Assembly: GCA_009760855.2 (NCBI GenBank)
Contig: WPIO01000106.1
Coordinates: forward strand, 1,259,001 to 1,323,000
Source of the DNA: Cristatella mucedo
Lineage: Eukaryota > Bryozoa > Phylactolaemata > Cristatellidae
DNA length: 64,000 nucleotides
Direction of reading: 5' to 3'
The notes beneath the pieces were generated by a model. That model saw only the letters and a list, made by a program, of their open reading frames with translations, searched no databases and was not told the DNA's origin. Below, piece after piece: positions 23,460 to 34,227 of the stretch; position 1 is the first letter of the stretch; each line of letters starts with the position of its first letter. Made by a program: the position numbers and the translations under genes.

Positions 23460-24040
23460 AATTCAAGCTGCGCACACCTGAAAACCCCGAAGCTATTCAT
23501 AAAGCAAAGAAACGGCTTGGGGAGTGGTCAACTCCTAACTCCCGGAAGTCTAAAATGTTGGCTGGCGACCTCGTCAACTTACGTGACACTTTCTACGAAC
23601 ACCGAACTGATGGCAACAAAATCGCACATCTTGGCGTACAGGATGTCAATACAGAAAAGTTGCTGGCGATCGGTGCACTCGCCAATGGAGACAGCAGAAA
23701 AAAATTCTTGGAAAATATACACCACACTTGAAGAGATGAAAAGAGATTTAGAGTGGGAAATGCCCGATGCAAGTGAGCGAAGACAAATCTGTCAACAAAA
23801 GAGTCAGCCAAATCACAATTTAACCCTTTGACAGATGATCTTGCAAACCCAACTATCAACCTTGACTGAGATTTGGTAGGACACTGCAAACAATTCCCTA
23901 GTAGTACACTATGCCACTTTCTTTAATTACTCTGCATTGTGTGTAGAGGCATTCATGTAAGGTGATCTCGGTATTATGCAAGGCGGTATTCGTGTGCTAA
24001 TAGTCACAATATATTTTAATTCCCACGCCTCAGCATTTTT
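23460..24040 (+). pseudogene. Unrecognised coding family (family C), broken copy 1
   Basis: Not recognised. One frame from about 23500 reads KRLGEWSTPNSRKSKM, then FYEHRTDGNKIAHLG and ALANGDSRKKFL. After a one-base shift it reads IYTTLEEMKRDLEWEM, PDASERRQICQ and SQPNHNL. The same order of peptides appears at 24220-24780 and 26390-27235, so these are copies of one ancestral coding sequence. The 3' flank (ATTACTCTGCATT ... CACAATATATTTTAATT) is shared with copy 2. The frameshift shows that this copy is broken. Confidence 0.6.
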
Positions 24041-24219
24041 TATATATTTATGTGAATCATGCGGCTCCTAAGGTAAGCAGAAGGCGCGAGAATGGCTGCG
24101 AGGGTGCGAGACACGTTTGAATTGATCGAGAGGCATGCGAGGTTGGCAAATATGTACTACTGCTATATATACCAACTACTACTAATACTACTCCTACTGC
24201 TGAGAGAATTTACAGTAGA

Positions 24220-24905
24220 GATGGAGCGACTTCCGTGTTTGCGGAGTCTTCGAGAGGACGAGCAAGTTGCTCAGTGTAAATGGTACGAAAATAGCACTGT
24301 AGATCAATTAGAAGAACGCCCGTCGGCAACGCCCGGAAGGCATTCTTAAAGCGAAGCAACGGCTTCCTGTGTGGTGGTGGTCGTGGCCACTCATTAAAGC
24401 CTACATCAGCTTAGGAAGATTCGCTTGACAAAATACTTAGTTCTTTCTTTTTCCGAACTGCTCGGAACAATGTCGCACATTCTAAAGTACGTTGTGTCAG
24501 TCTAGAGGAGTTCGCTGGAGATCGCTGCACTCGCTAATGGTGACAGCAGACGGAAAGCTTGGAAAATATACGCCGCATTTGAACGGATGAAGAGAGAAGA
24601 TTCAGAACGAGAAATACTCGATGCAAGTGAGCGGAGACAATTCTGTCAACCAACGAGTCAGAATAATCAAAATTTAATCCACTGGACTGACGTTTTTGCA
24701 AACCCAACCACTGACCTCGGCGAAGATTTCGCAGAACAGCACAACAACTCCCCAGTTAATTACCTAATAAATTAATTAATTAAAATAAATTTCCTTTCAT
24801 TACTCTGCATTCTGCTCGGTGGCATTCATGTAAGATGAACTCTATATAGTGTGGTGTGGCTTTCGCGTGTAAAATAATTGCAATATATTTTAATTTTTCG
24901 AGTCC
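24220..24905 (+). pseudogene. Unrecognised coding family (family C), broken copy 2
   Basis: Contains degenerate versions of the same peptides, then an open stretch: IYAAFERMKREDSEREILDA, SERRQFCQPTSQNNQNLIH, TDVFANPTTDLGEDFAEQHN and a stop near 24774. Its downstream 130 bp match the flank of copy 1, so copies 1 and 2 arose by a local duplication. No function can be given. Confidence 0.6.
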
Positions 24906-25989
24906 ATCGATTGAAACTCAGCCAAAACATGGGACTGTATTGTGTCGTGGAACAATGCCCGGTCCATGACCGATAATGCCTAAGCGATTATTTATGGTCA
25001 TTTACGAACGGCGGTCGCCGTGTTTTAGAAATCAAATTGAGCCGGGATTCTGCGGCTATGAGACCGGTGGTGTTATTACGTGGCATACGGCCAACTGTCG
25101 CCTACAGCCATGGTAAGATTCAGCCGATGCCAGCAAGTGGTTTCTCAGAAGCCCAGAGCTGCTTAGGACTTGGGTTCGAGGCATAACTGTAGCCATAGCC
25201 GACTGATCCCTTGAATGAGCCTCCGGCGGAAGTACCTCGGCTGAATCGAAGGGCTGCATTCGCCAGCTGGCAATGGCTGCCAATGGCCAATGGCTGCCGT
25301 CCATTAACGGCGACATCGCGTCTGCTGCAGCTAAGAGCGCTACCATTGGCCTGAACGGCGACCTCGCAGCTGTTGATGCTGAGAGCGCTACCATTGGCCT
25401 GAACGGCCACCAGCCGGACCCAGGTGCTTAGCTCTTGGAATAGTGAGAGGCATTCCGAGACAGCGCTGCCACAACCTTGACGACTGATGATACTCTAGCT
25501 TTGATAGAATGCCGGAGTGTTCAGTTGCAGCTTGCTTGCTGTAGCATTTTCATGTGAGGAGTCGAATTAGTTGAGTGTGCCTTATGCTCGTTTGCTCCAG
25601 CGAATATAACATAAGCGTCCAGCTAATAAGCCGCTCCAGAAAACTGTTTTCGCTTTTCGATGCTGCGAATGCCTACTTGTGCATGATTCAGAGCATGCTG
25701 CCCAATGTCGTCTTCAAAACATGCTGCTGGAGTGATAACGATACGATTTGTGATTGTTTGATAAACAATCCTTAACACTGCGTTAAGTTATTTCCGAATG
25801 GTATGCAGACATACAAGCCATCGCTCAGCCGTTAGCTCATTGCTAACTTTGATTGTCTATGAAAACCTTTTAGATGCATCCACGGCCAAGGCTCAATTCG
25901 TGATTTGCCATCAGATTTTGAAAGACTCGTCGTGGGAAGGTCGAGTGCACCTGAAATGTTACATTCAGATGTTGTAAAGCAAATTCACC

Positions 25990-27235
25990 ATTGAGTCCCG
26001 ATTCTCGATTGTTTACATGCCTAGAGGAAAGAAGTGCAGTTGCTGTCACCCCAGGTTTGAAATGTAGTAACTCTACTTGCAAAAGCCTACAGCGTAGAAA
26101 ATCGCAAGCTCGAAAGTTCACTGGCGGAGCTACAAAAAGCAGAAAAAAGCGGAGTTCCAAAAAGGTAAAGCTCAGCTCGAAAGCTCGCTGGCGGAGTTAC
26201 AAAAAGATGAAGCTCAATTACTTTTGACAGAATTCACCAGTAAGATTGAGCACATTTCATACTGGCTATGTCTTCGGAAGGAAGCAAAATCCGAGCATCA
26301 AAGTTCAGATCTAAGAAAATTCAATCGCAGTAGAACTATAAGCCAATTATATCAACGCTTCAACGCTGAGAACCCCAGAATTACTCTAGAAGTGAAGGAA
26401 CGGCTTGCTTAGTGGTGCGATTGCCATTCCTGGAAGCCTAATATGTCGGATGCGGAACTCAACGGCATACGTTTTGTCTTATACCAACACCGGACTGACG
26501 GCAACATAGTCTAACACCCTGAAACATTCGATGTCAGTCTAGAGGAGTTCTTAGCAATTGCAGAATTCGTACAGACAAATTTCGGACTACACCCCCTTGC
26601 GACATGTGAGTGAAAGGATGACAATGGCTTAGCATGAAAAACACTGCCAGTTTTTGATCAAAATAAGTCTATCTGCTGAGGTCCAATAGGCACGCAAGAA
26701 GGCTGGAATAATGTGCAACCAAATCAATCATACATTCCAAATTTGTAAGGTGATAGGATCATTATTTTAGAAGGTATGACATAATGGAGGTATAGCCATA
26801 TTTTGCTGAGCCTCATTGCTAATGCCTACCTTGACTTTTACAGGTCATCACTAGGTCAGCACGGCAGCTATGTTACATCAAACGATAGCTCAAGTTACAA
26901 TTGTGTGTGTGTGTGTGTGTGTCGATTATCACGCCATTCTGCCATTTTGGTCTTTGTACAATATCAACAAATATGCGTTGCAGAGTTAAACTCAAGACTC
27001 ACATTCTTACGGTGATAGCAAAGAGGAGCTTGGTAAATGTACGCAGCTTTCGAGCAGATGAAGAAGAGTTTAGAACTAGAAATAACCGATGAAACTGAGC
27101 GGAAAATATCCAGCGAACCAAAGAATCAGCCTAACCAAAATTTAGCCCTATTGACTGATGCTTTTGCAAACAAAGCCTTCAAATGTGACAGAGCTTTGGC
27201 CGAATACGGCAAACGAATCAACAAGAGTTCATAGT
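25990..27235 (+). pseudogene. Unrecognised coiled-coil coding family (family C), broken copy 3
   Basis: The most informative copy. Two repeats of LESSLAELQK (with frame changes between them) suggest a coiled coil. Then follow LLLTEFTSKIEHISYWLCLR, FNAENPRITLEVKERLA, a stop, FVLYQHRTDGN, DVSLEEFLAIAEF and, after an insertion that includes GT repeats, YAAFEQMKKSLELEITDETE and LLTDAFANKAFKCDRALAEY. Several stops and shifts make it a pseudogene. It resembles no family that I can name. Confidence 0.6.
26903..26922. repeat. GT microsatellite
   Basis: A (GT)10 run inside the insertion that splits family C copy 3. Confidence 0.9.
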
Positions 27236-28369
27236 ACAGAAGCATGTCTTCGATTAGTTCATCGCCTTCGCCACCGGGTTGCCGGGACAACCTGTAGTGA
27301 CCAAAAGACCCATTTGGCATATCTCAATAAGCCTAGCTTGGCTGCGGGCTGAGTACGGCTCGACTGTAGTGTCTCATCAGCTGGTGCTAAGCGAACCCGT
27401 CGGTTGGGTTGAGTGGTGTGAGTCTGGCTGGGGATGGAACAACATCACCGCCAGACCGTGCCCACATTATTCTTCCTGCTACGGGCATTGTAACCATAGG
27501 TCATAGTTATCTTTACTTACCTGGGTTCGACTAACTACCGAAGCCCATTCTATAATCAGGCTAACACCGACCAGATTTTAGCTTTGCCGAGCTCAAATTT
27601 TGCGCTGATATTGTAGTACACGTTCGATTTTATCTGTCCACCAAATTTTATGTCGCTGCACTCACGCCCACTTATGCAAATGAGGTTTGACGCCGGATGC
27701 CTGTAACACAACCTACCACAATCCACAGCTATCCATTTTTATTCTCATTAAATCCACCACAAATCAGCTGAGCACAGCTCCTTACGTTCGGAATATCGAA
27801 CTACGTACGCTACACGTACGATGAACACAGAAAATTTCTCGCGATTCTGCTCACGTGTTCTCACGACATCCACTGAAATATCATTGCAGTGGCCCAGGCT
27901 AATACCCCAATACACCACAATTCCCTGCAATCCACTGCATTCCACCACTCAACATGAAAAACCCAGATCGAAAAGCTCATTTTTGATTGCATATGACAGC
28001 AAACTCTGCGACTATTGCACTTAAGAGAATTTGACATATTGGAGGGCTGGGAGAGACCTAGTTCTGAGTGTCTTCCTCATAAAAGTGAAAGCCTAGATTG
28101 TTCCTGGCAACCACATCGGCTAGAAGGAGAGTGTACACCGTGAAAAGAATCGGACCAAGTGCAGGGCTCTGAGGTACCCCGTGCTTCAGAGGTTCCTCTG
28201 ACTATCTTTGTTCATTCGCATCAACGATCTGGATTCTTCCACTGAGACAGAACCTGAACCATTACGGTGCAGTGCCAGAGATTCTTGTTTGGGACCTTGA
28301 CCAGTTCTAGCTAACTCTCCAGAATGAAGTCTTGCAAGTAATTCGATCTGATATTACTGACATTCGATC

Positions 28370-28460
28370 ATGTTTTTTTGAAACAAATGTAAAGTGCCTG
28401 GATAGACATTGAGTTCTCTGAGTTTTTTTTTTATCAAGTTTATTATTGATCTTATTATTA
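28370..28460 (+). mobile_element. LINE/SINE 3'-end hairpin copy
   Basis: AACAAATGTAAAGTGCCTGG ATAGACATTGAGTTCTCTGAG then T-rich sequence and ATTATT. It lies inside the opposite-strand LINE remnant, which suggests a later insertion. Confidence 0.7.
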
Positions 28461-28522
28461 TGATGAATTACCAAGGTTTGACGTTTCAATATATTAGTTT
28501 AGCCGATTTGTCACGACTCTTT

Positions 28523-28528
<6 letters not shown>

Positions 28529-28579
<51 letters not shown>

Positions 28580-28612
28580 GTGCGTGTGTGTGCGCGTGTG
28601 TGTGTGTGCTAG
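28529..28612. repeat. GT microsatellite
   Basis: About 80 bp of GTGTGT with a few GC variants near its end. Confidence 0.95.
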
Positions 28613-29269
28613 GTAGAAGGGAGACTGAGCGAAAGTTCTCGTTGCACAAGTTCTCTTGGTCAAGCGTTGCTTGCTTGAGTAGTGGCCTGACTACAGGGAT
28701 CGCTACGTAAGGAGCTAACTGCGCATGTTTAAGGAGACGGCTGATCGTCGACATCAGCATTTTTGCATTGTGCACCAGCGATTCAACAATGTTTCTTTGT
28801 AGAAGCTAGCCTTAGCCTCTGCTAGGATTGCGTGGTACGATCTGTAGTAGTCTTGGTATGCCAGTCAATGGACAGTCAGTTCTGATCTTGTGTATGCTTT
28901 TCAAGCTTGTATTTAGTAGGCCTAGATGGTTTAATGTCTGCAGTAAACCAACAAGCCATCTTGGCGAAGGCGCACAATCTGCTTAGTCAGCGATGCAAAC
29001 TCATCGAGCATGTCAGCTAGTGTCGTGTTGTAGCAATCTGCCAATGATGACAGGTTGGAAGGGGGATTGAGCAGCAGAGATGAAGCGGGTACTCTCCAGC
29101 GAACAGCTATAACCTCGGTGGAAGAGTGTCGAGGCGAATTTTATCGCTCCCGTCAAAATTCCTGCAAGCGGTTGGTTAACCGAGGCTGGCCGAGATGTGC
29201 ACAACCTTTTGGACCAACTATGCCGTGTATCTAAGCTAAGCACGTCATAGGAAGCAGGCATACTTGCTC

Positions 29270-30620
29270 GTGAAACAAACGCTCATTTTAGAACAGTATA
29301 GCAGAGCACCCTCCCCCCCCCCGCGCGCGCCGTTGAGGACGCATCGAACAATTTAGCAGAGGACAGCGGTGCCGGTCAGCCTTTCAGGTTTGTGTTTGGT
29401 GTGATTTTGATTACAAACACTTCCTTGTCGTAAAGCACATCAATTTGAGCTAATGTGCAGCCTTTCAAGCATCGGCTATGCGAGATGCAAGGGGGTAGCA
29501 AAGTTTAGGTTGTGGGAGGCCGGAAAATTAGAAAGGAACACGTAAAGCTAGTTGTGCACCGACCGAAGCTGAATGAGAGTCCGCATTTTCTTTACAATCG
29601 TATCGGCAGGACACGCAGCCTTAATTGTGAAGATAACTGGACTTGGAAATCATCCTCGCGGTACTCCACACTTAAAAGACTCACACAATCACTGTTGTTG
29701 AGCACTTCTGCTCAAAAAATATCTCACAGGGGTAAAACCTGAAACGTCGTATTTTTCATGAATGATTGACCTGTGAGATGTCGAGTACTGTAATAGAACT
29801 TTGATGAATGGTTTTATCAAAAGCAGCCAAGTAACAACATTTCTTATGAGAAATTTATAAACTCGCAGCATTTTTAAATCTGCAAGGTGATATCCTTGTA
29901 ATTCCAATTCGAACATACTTACTACGTTTGATCTTAAAAAATAAAATTTTAACAACTCCTTAATACATAGCATGCAACACATAACAGAAAGAAAGACCTT
30001 ATACCGACTCCACTCCTTTGTGACTTTATTATTCCGATCCCATGTGACCCCATTATTCCGATTCCTTTAGAGCATGGAGCGCTTATGTAGACCATCATGC
30101 CTACGTAGGCCGGCTTTCTCCATCTGTGCTTCAAAGACACCCGAGGCAGCGGCGCCACTATGTTTACGAGGTAAATAAATACACCAATGTGCCTCTCGTG
30201 TGCGTACTGTTGACATACGATAGTGTGAGCTACCTGATTTACAAGGCTGTTATTCCAAAATTTTTATACGCGCCATGGACAGTTGTTTCCATGTCAGTCT
30301 GTGTTATCAGTCCGATTAATAGCCGGCAGAATGCTCGCTCGTTCGGCTGCAATTTGAGGTGGCAGTAGCCAAGAGTCGAGAGTTATAGTGAGCTTTGATA
30401 CAGCGATTGGTATGTCGAAAGCCTCGACCGAACGTCTACTCTCGACGGCGTTCAAATACTCAAGCGCTGTGCGAATGCGACGGGCTCGTTGGCTTACTCG
30501 TTGGCTCGCACTTTAAAATCATTTAGATTGCCTTCGAGACTTCTCGGCCTAGCCGATTAGCAGCGCCCTCTAAACGACGCAAGGCCGGCTGGTCGGAGTC
30601 TACGACTGCGAGGCAGGCCT
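29270..30620. other. No gene seen
   Basis: Mixed sequence without a recognised gene. It has a C10 run near 29315 and a short near-repeat (TTATTCCGATCCCATGTGAC) at about 30020-30065. Confidence 0.4.
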
Positions 30621-30982
30621 CAATGAGGTCTGAATGAGCATCTAAGCAATGGCGCACAGACGTCGCCTTTCAAACGCAGCACTGCAGCTTTCTCCCTCCG
30701 AGGTCGAATGCGGCCGCGGCGCCGACGAGGCTGCCGCCGACCTGGCGGCTGCTCAAGGGCCCCGTCGCGCGGCCGTCACCGAGATCGCCGCTCGGGCGAC
30801 GCGCCGAGCGCATTGTAGCCGGCGGCGTCGCCTCGCCAGATCGGTTGCCAGGAGCCGGCATTGTCTCGCCGCCGCCACCGCAACACTAGCTCGGCGGCGG
30901 CGGCAGTCGGCGTCCGTGGCGCGAGCGCTCAGCTTGGCCGGTGAGAGGCGCCCGAGTTTGCGCGCCGCGCTCTGCAGCTACC

Positions 30983-30990
30983 CCGCCGCA

Positions 30991-31037
<47 letters not shown>
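30983..31037. repeat. GCC trinucleotide repeat, about 17-18 units
   Basis: A pure GCC/CCG run. Translated in one plus frame it gives a run of Ala; the flanking frame (199 codons from 30649) is not recognisable as a protein. Confidence 0.9.
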
Positions 31038-31837
31038 GCATCAGAGGCCTCCGCTATCGCGGCCGAAGCGCCGGATGAGCGCAGCGCCGCAGCGAACTCG
31101 GCAAGCAGCGGCGGCGGGCGTCGACCAGCGTGAGCGCAGCGCCGCGCCGACTCCCGCGCCGGCCGTCGCGGCGCCGCGACGGCCGCGCGGCGTCGCCGTC
31201 GCCGCCGCTGCCCTCGCGCCGCAAAGGCACAACGCGGCGCGGGCTTAGACTGGCGATGCCAGGCGCTCGAACGGTGGGTGCGGTGGGTGCGCGGAAGGGG
31301 CGGGGATGATCGCGCGGCTCCGACGCACTGGCGCCATCCGCGCTCAAGCAACGCTGAGACGTCAGCAGACGACGCCGGACTAGCGGACTAGCCACGAGAG
31401 CTCGTTCGGTCTGTCCGCTCTGCGGGCAGGCAGAGCGGAGTGTCGCCCACGTCGACGGAGGGGCGACAGACCTATGTCACGTAGGCTGCTGCGCCCGGTG
31501 CTGAGAAAGCCGAGCTATCGACCCGCATCGTGTGCGCGGCATGCCGGGAGCTCGGCCGCGCCGCTCCGGTGTAAGGCAGCCTCGCCGCCGCCCCGCCCCC
31601 CCCACGCAAGCGCCTCTTCGTCAAAGGCAACGCGCGGCGGCGAAATTCGGCCACCCGAGTCACGTCGTCGAGATGACCCGTCGCCTCTCCGCGTAGCCCC
31701 AGCGGCAGCTGCTTCGCGTGGAAACGCGACTGGGCGTCGACGGCGTGTCGGGTTCCAGGCTGCCGGCGTCTTGCTATTTCTGCGCCGGCGTAGCTCACAT
31801 AGCTCGGGGATGCTGGCGGCTGGACCGGACGTTTCAC

Positions 31838-31854
31838 TGACGTCACTGACGTCA
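31838..31854. promoter_or_regulatory. Two tandem CRE sites
   Basis: The palindrome TGACGTCA occurs twice, 9 bp apart (31838-31845 and 31847-31854), in the CpG-rich island. This is the binding site of CREB/ATF-type bZIP factors. Function is inferred from sequence only. Confidence 0.5.
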
Positions 31855-32149
31855 CTTACGATGTGCTGCCTCCCTACGGCTCGTCCGCTTGAGCCGCTCC
31901 GGCGCTTCGTACGGACGCCGCGCGGCGATTCGCGCGTTTAATTCGCCGTCTGGCGCATCTAATGGGATCGGTCTTCAGGGCGTCCTTGACTTCTATGCGG
32001 TATATGAAGCTGCCGTAGTCGGCTTTACTGATCGCGACGTAGTTTTACGACGACTCATTCATTAGCAGCGGCGGCGGCATTCTGCTTGATTTACAAGCCA
32101 CGCGTTGCACACGTCGGCTTACGCGCGCCATCATGCTTGCCGTTTTTCG

Positions 32150-32480
32150 CTTTTGCTTTGTCTTTTACTGCTCTGCTTTGTCTTTTACTGCTCTGCTTTG
32201 TCTTTTACTGCTCTGCTTTGTCTTTTACTGCTCTGCTTTGTCTTTTACTGCTCTGCTTTGTCTTTTACTGCTCTGCTTTGTCTTTTACTGCTCTGCTTTG
32301 TCTTTTGCTGCTCTGCTTTGTCTTTTACTGCTCTGCTTTGTCTTTTACTGCTCTGCTTTGTCTTTTACTGCTCTGCTTTGTCTTTTAATGCTCTGCTTTG
32401 TCTTTTAATGCTCTGCTTTGTCTTTTACTGCTCTGCTTTGTCTTTTAATGCTCTGCTTTGTCTTCTAATGCTCTGCTTTT
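32150..32480. repeat. 20-bp minisatellite, about 16 copies
   Basis: The unit CTGCTCTGCTTTGTCTTTTA is repeated head to tail with a few variants (TTTTGC, TTTTAATG). Because 20 is not a multiple of 3 and the unit lacks stops in this order, all three plus frames stay open with a 20-residue hydrophobic period. This is a by-product of the repeat, not a gene. Confidence 0.95.
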
Positions 32481-32919
32481 CCAGCCGCGACTTAAAGAGC
32501 AATGTCTAGATTGACAAGCTGGCGATCGAAACACGTCGTGAGCTTCATGAAAATACAACACATTTACCACGCCCCTTTCCCCTTTCCCTACGTCTCCGGC
32601 TGCGTTTTGCGTTTCAAGTGACTCACTCAAATCAGTATGTGGTCTGCCGCCGCTGCGCCATTTTCGCGAGCAGGCGAGCCATTTCTATGCAGATATCTCG
32701 GCAGCTGGAACGTGCGCCTTGATGCTGCCAGACCGGCGTGCGCCCTTGCATGCGTAGCTCACGCTGCATATATTGCTGGCATTTACACTTTGATGGCAGC
32801 ACAAGTTATATAAAATTAAATTAAATCTGTAACCAGCTTAATAGTCAAGGATAGACCTATTCCTACTCGGAAATTGGAAACCAATCCGTAGAGATTGCGC
32901 TCGGCCCGCATATCGTCAC

Positions 32920-33065
32920 CGAGCTGGTTTGGTTCAGCCGTATTGGTGCTCGCTCCGACCAAAGTCTGGCTGAGGTCGTGGGCTCGAGCCCCGAGACACG
33001 TGTGAAGCGCATGAATGGAGATTAAGTTCTCCTGGGGCGCTAAACAAATCAAGTATATCTGTAGT
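32920..33065 (+). mobile_element. tRNA-derived SINE (family 1), full-length copy
   Basis: Head TTTGGTTCAGCCGTATTGGT, B box GTGGGCTCGAGCCCC, then GAAGCGCATGAATGGAGATT and AAGTTCTCCTGGGGCGCTAA, with an AT-rich tail. It aligns over its whole length with 11365-11515. Confidence 0.85.
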
Positions 33066-33319
33066 ATCTGAACGCAATCGAGACCTCATATCCCAAATTG
33101 ATCTCACGCAAGACGACTTAATCAGCTCCACAGCCAAGTCTGCCCACTTTCCGCTACTTACAGTTGCGACAATGTGTGGCTACTTTGACGCAGAAGCACA
33201 ACCAAGTTATAGTTCATGTATCCGTGGTATCTCGTCTGACTTCTTTTTAACCTACCGCTTGCAGGTCTGCTAGACGATGGTAAATGGAGCGTACAGCTTG
33301 TGCAGAAGTCAGCAGCTAC

Positions 33320-33560
33320 GCTTGTAATGTATCTAATGTCATGCATCTCCGTCTGAAACTCCACAAAGCCATACAAACTATGTGGGTGTTACGCAGGAGA
33401 CTTTTGTGTAGCACACTCACAGCCTGAGCGGCTTTCGGTACGCATTCCGTAGCCAACAGACTTAATCTCACGCAAAAAAGAGGAAGTGGAAAGCATAGCA
33501 GAATCAGGAGAGAAGTTGAGGTAGTGAGTAGCATGGAAGTAGCAGCTCAGGATAACCGGG
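33320..33560 (+). repeat. Unclassified interspersed repeat (family X)
   Basis: Aligns with 18705-18990, including CATCTCCGTCTGAAACTCC, GTGGGTGTTACGCAGGAGAC and GAAGTAGCAGCTCAGGATAA. It follows the SINE copy by about 260 bp. Confidence 0.75.
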
Positions 33561-33689
33561 GAAAATGTGCCATAGTCGGCGCTTGTCTGTCATTAGCGGC
33601 TAGCTAGCCGCATTACAGCACTTGTATCCGCCGTGCACTGGCTTTTGGATTTAGCCTAGGTTTCAATTATTCCGTATCTGACTTCAAGT

Positions 33690-33960
33690 TTTCCCGTCGC
33701 TCACTCGCGATCGCATCCGGACTCTCTCGCTCCCGCCTACGCGTACGAACTGCGTCCCAATCACGCTAGGCATCGTAGCGCCCACTCTTGGCACTCAATT
33801 CGTTCAGCTGTGCCTCGAAACCAACCTCGTACGGTCTATTAAAAACTCGCCTTCAGTTCGCATGTGCCAATTGACAAGCCCCACTTAACTTACTGCATAT
33901 TTCAAGCGCCAAAAGAGATTCAGCTGTCACAGGTTGCGGGCCGTAGAAATGTCTTTTAAT
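33690..33960 (+). mobile_element. Possible LINE 3' end
   Basis: A frame reads ITLGIVAPTLGTQFVQL, resembling the C-terminal stretch of the LINE copies. It is followed near 33905 by a decayed hairpin (CAAGCGCCAAAAGAGATTCAG). Tentative. Confidence 0.4.
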
Positions 33961-34052
33961 AATATAATAATAATGATAATAATAATGCACTTGATAAAAT
34001 GCCCTCAGAGAACTCAATCTCTTTCTTGGCGCTTTACACTTGCTGCAAAGGT
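33950..34052 (-). mobile_element. LINE/SINE 3'-end hairpin copy with ATT tail
   Basis: Plus-strand view: AATAATAATGCACTTGATAAA, ATGCCCTCAGAGAACTCAAT, CTCTTTCTTGGCGCTTTACA, CTTGCTGCAAAGG. It ends about 175 bp before the start codon of the vWA gene, so it sits in or next to its promoter. Confidence 0.85.
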
Positions 34053-34227
34053 CTTGCCAGCACTTGCACTGTCACTAGTTTCCGGTGGCCCAATCGTTGC
34101 GCTACTCACGCAACGAGCCTCTCGCGTCATCGCGCTCCGCGCTCGTTGCTACGCCGATGACGAGCGCCGACGATCGTCGGTTCCAGGAGTGAGTCGCCGA
34201 AATCCTCGCGTCAAGCGGAGCCGGAAA

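Larger units (their letters stand above)
28030..29265 (-). mobile_element. CR1/L2-like LINE, ORF2 remnant (linker plus reverse transcriptase)
   Basis: Reading down the minus strand: AAQSPFQPVIIGRLLQHDTS (29010-29075), also present in the LINE at 53440; the RT start VVRPLLKQATLDQENLCNEN (about 28650-28710); and RT motifs around LGPILFTVYTLLLADVVA and a decayed YADD box (28060-28190). It is interrupted by a GT microsatellite at 28529-28610 and by a plus-strand hairpin copy at 28370-28460. Many stops are present, so it is inactive. The clade is judged only from motif style. Confidence 0.75.
30620..31950. promoter_or_regulatory. CpG-rich island
   Basis: This block is far richer in G+C and in CG dinucleotides than the flanks. 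It contains a (GCC)n run at about 30983-31037 and two perfect cAMP-response elements at 31838 and 31847. All frames are open over long stretches, as expected from base composition, so I do not call a gene. It may be the promoter and first exon region of a gene on either strand, possibly the vWA gene 2.3 kb downstream. Confidence 0.5.

Noticed and set aside
30649-31248. 199-codon frame with a polyalanine run
   Set aside because: The frame is explained by very high G+C content and the GCC repeat; the opposite strand is equally open, and no domain is recognisable.
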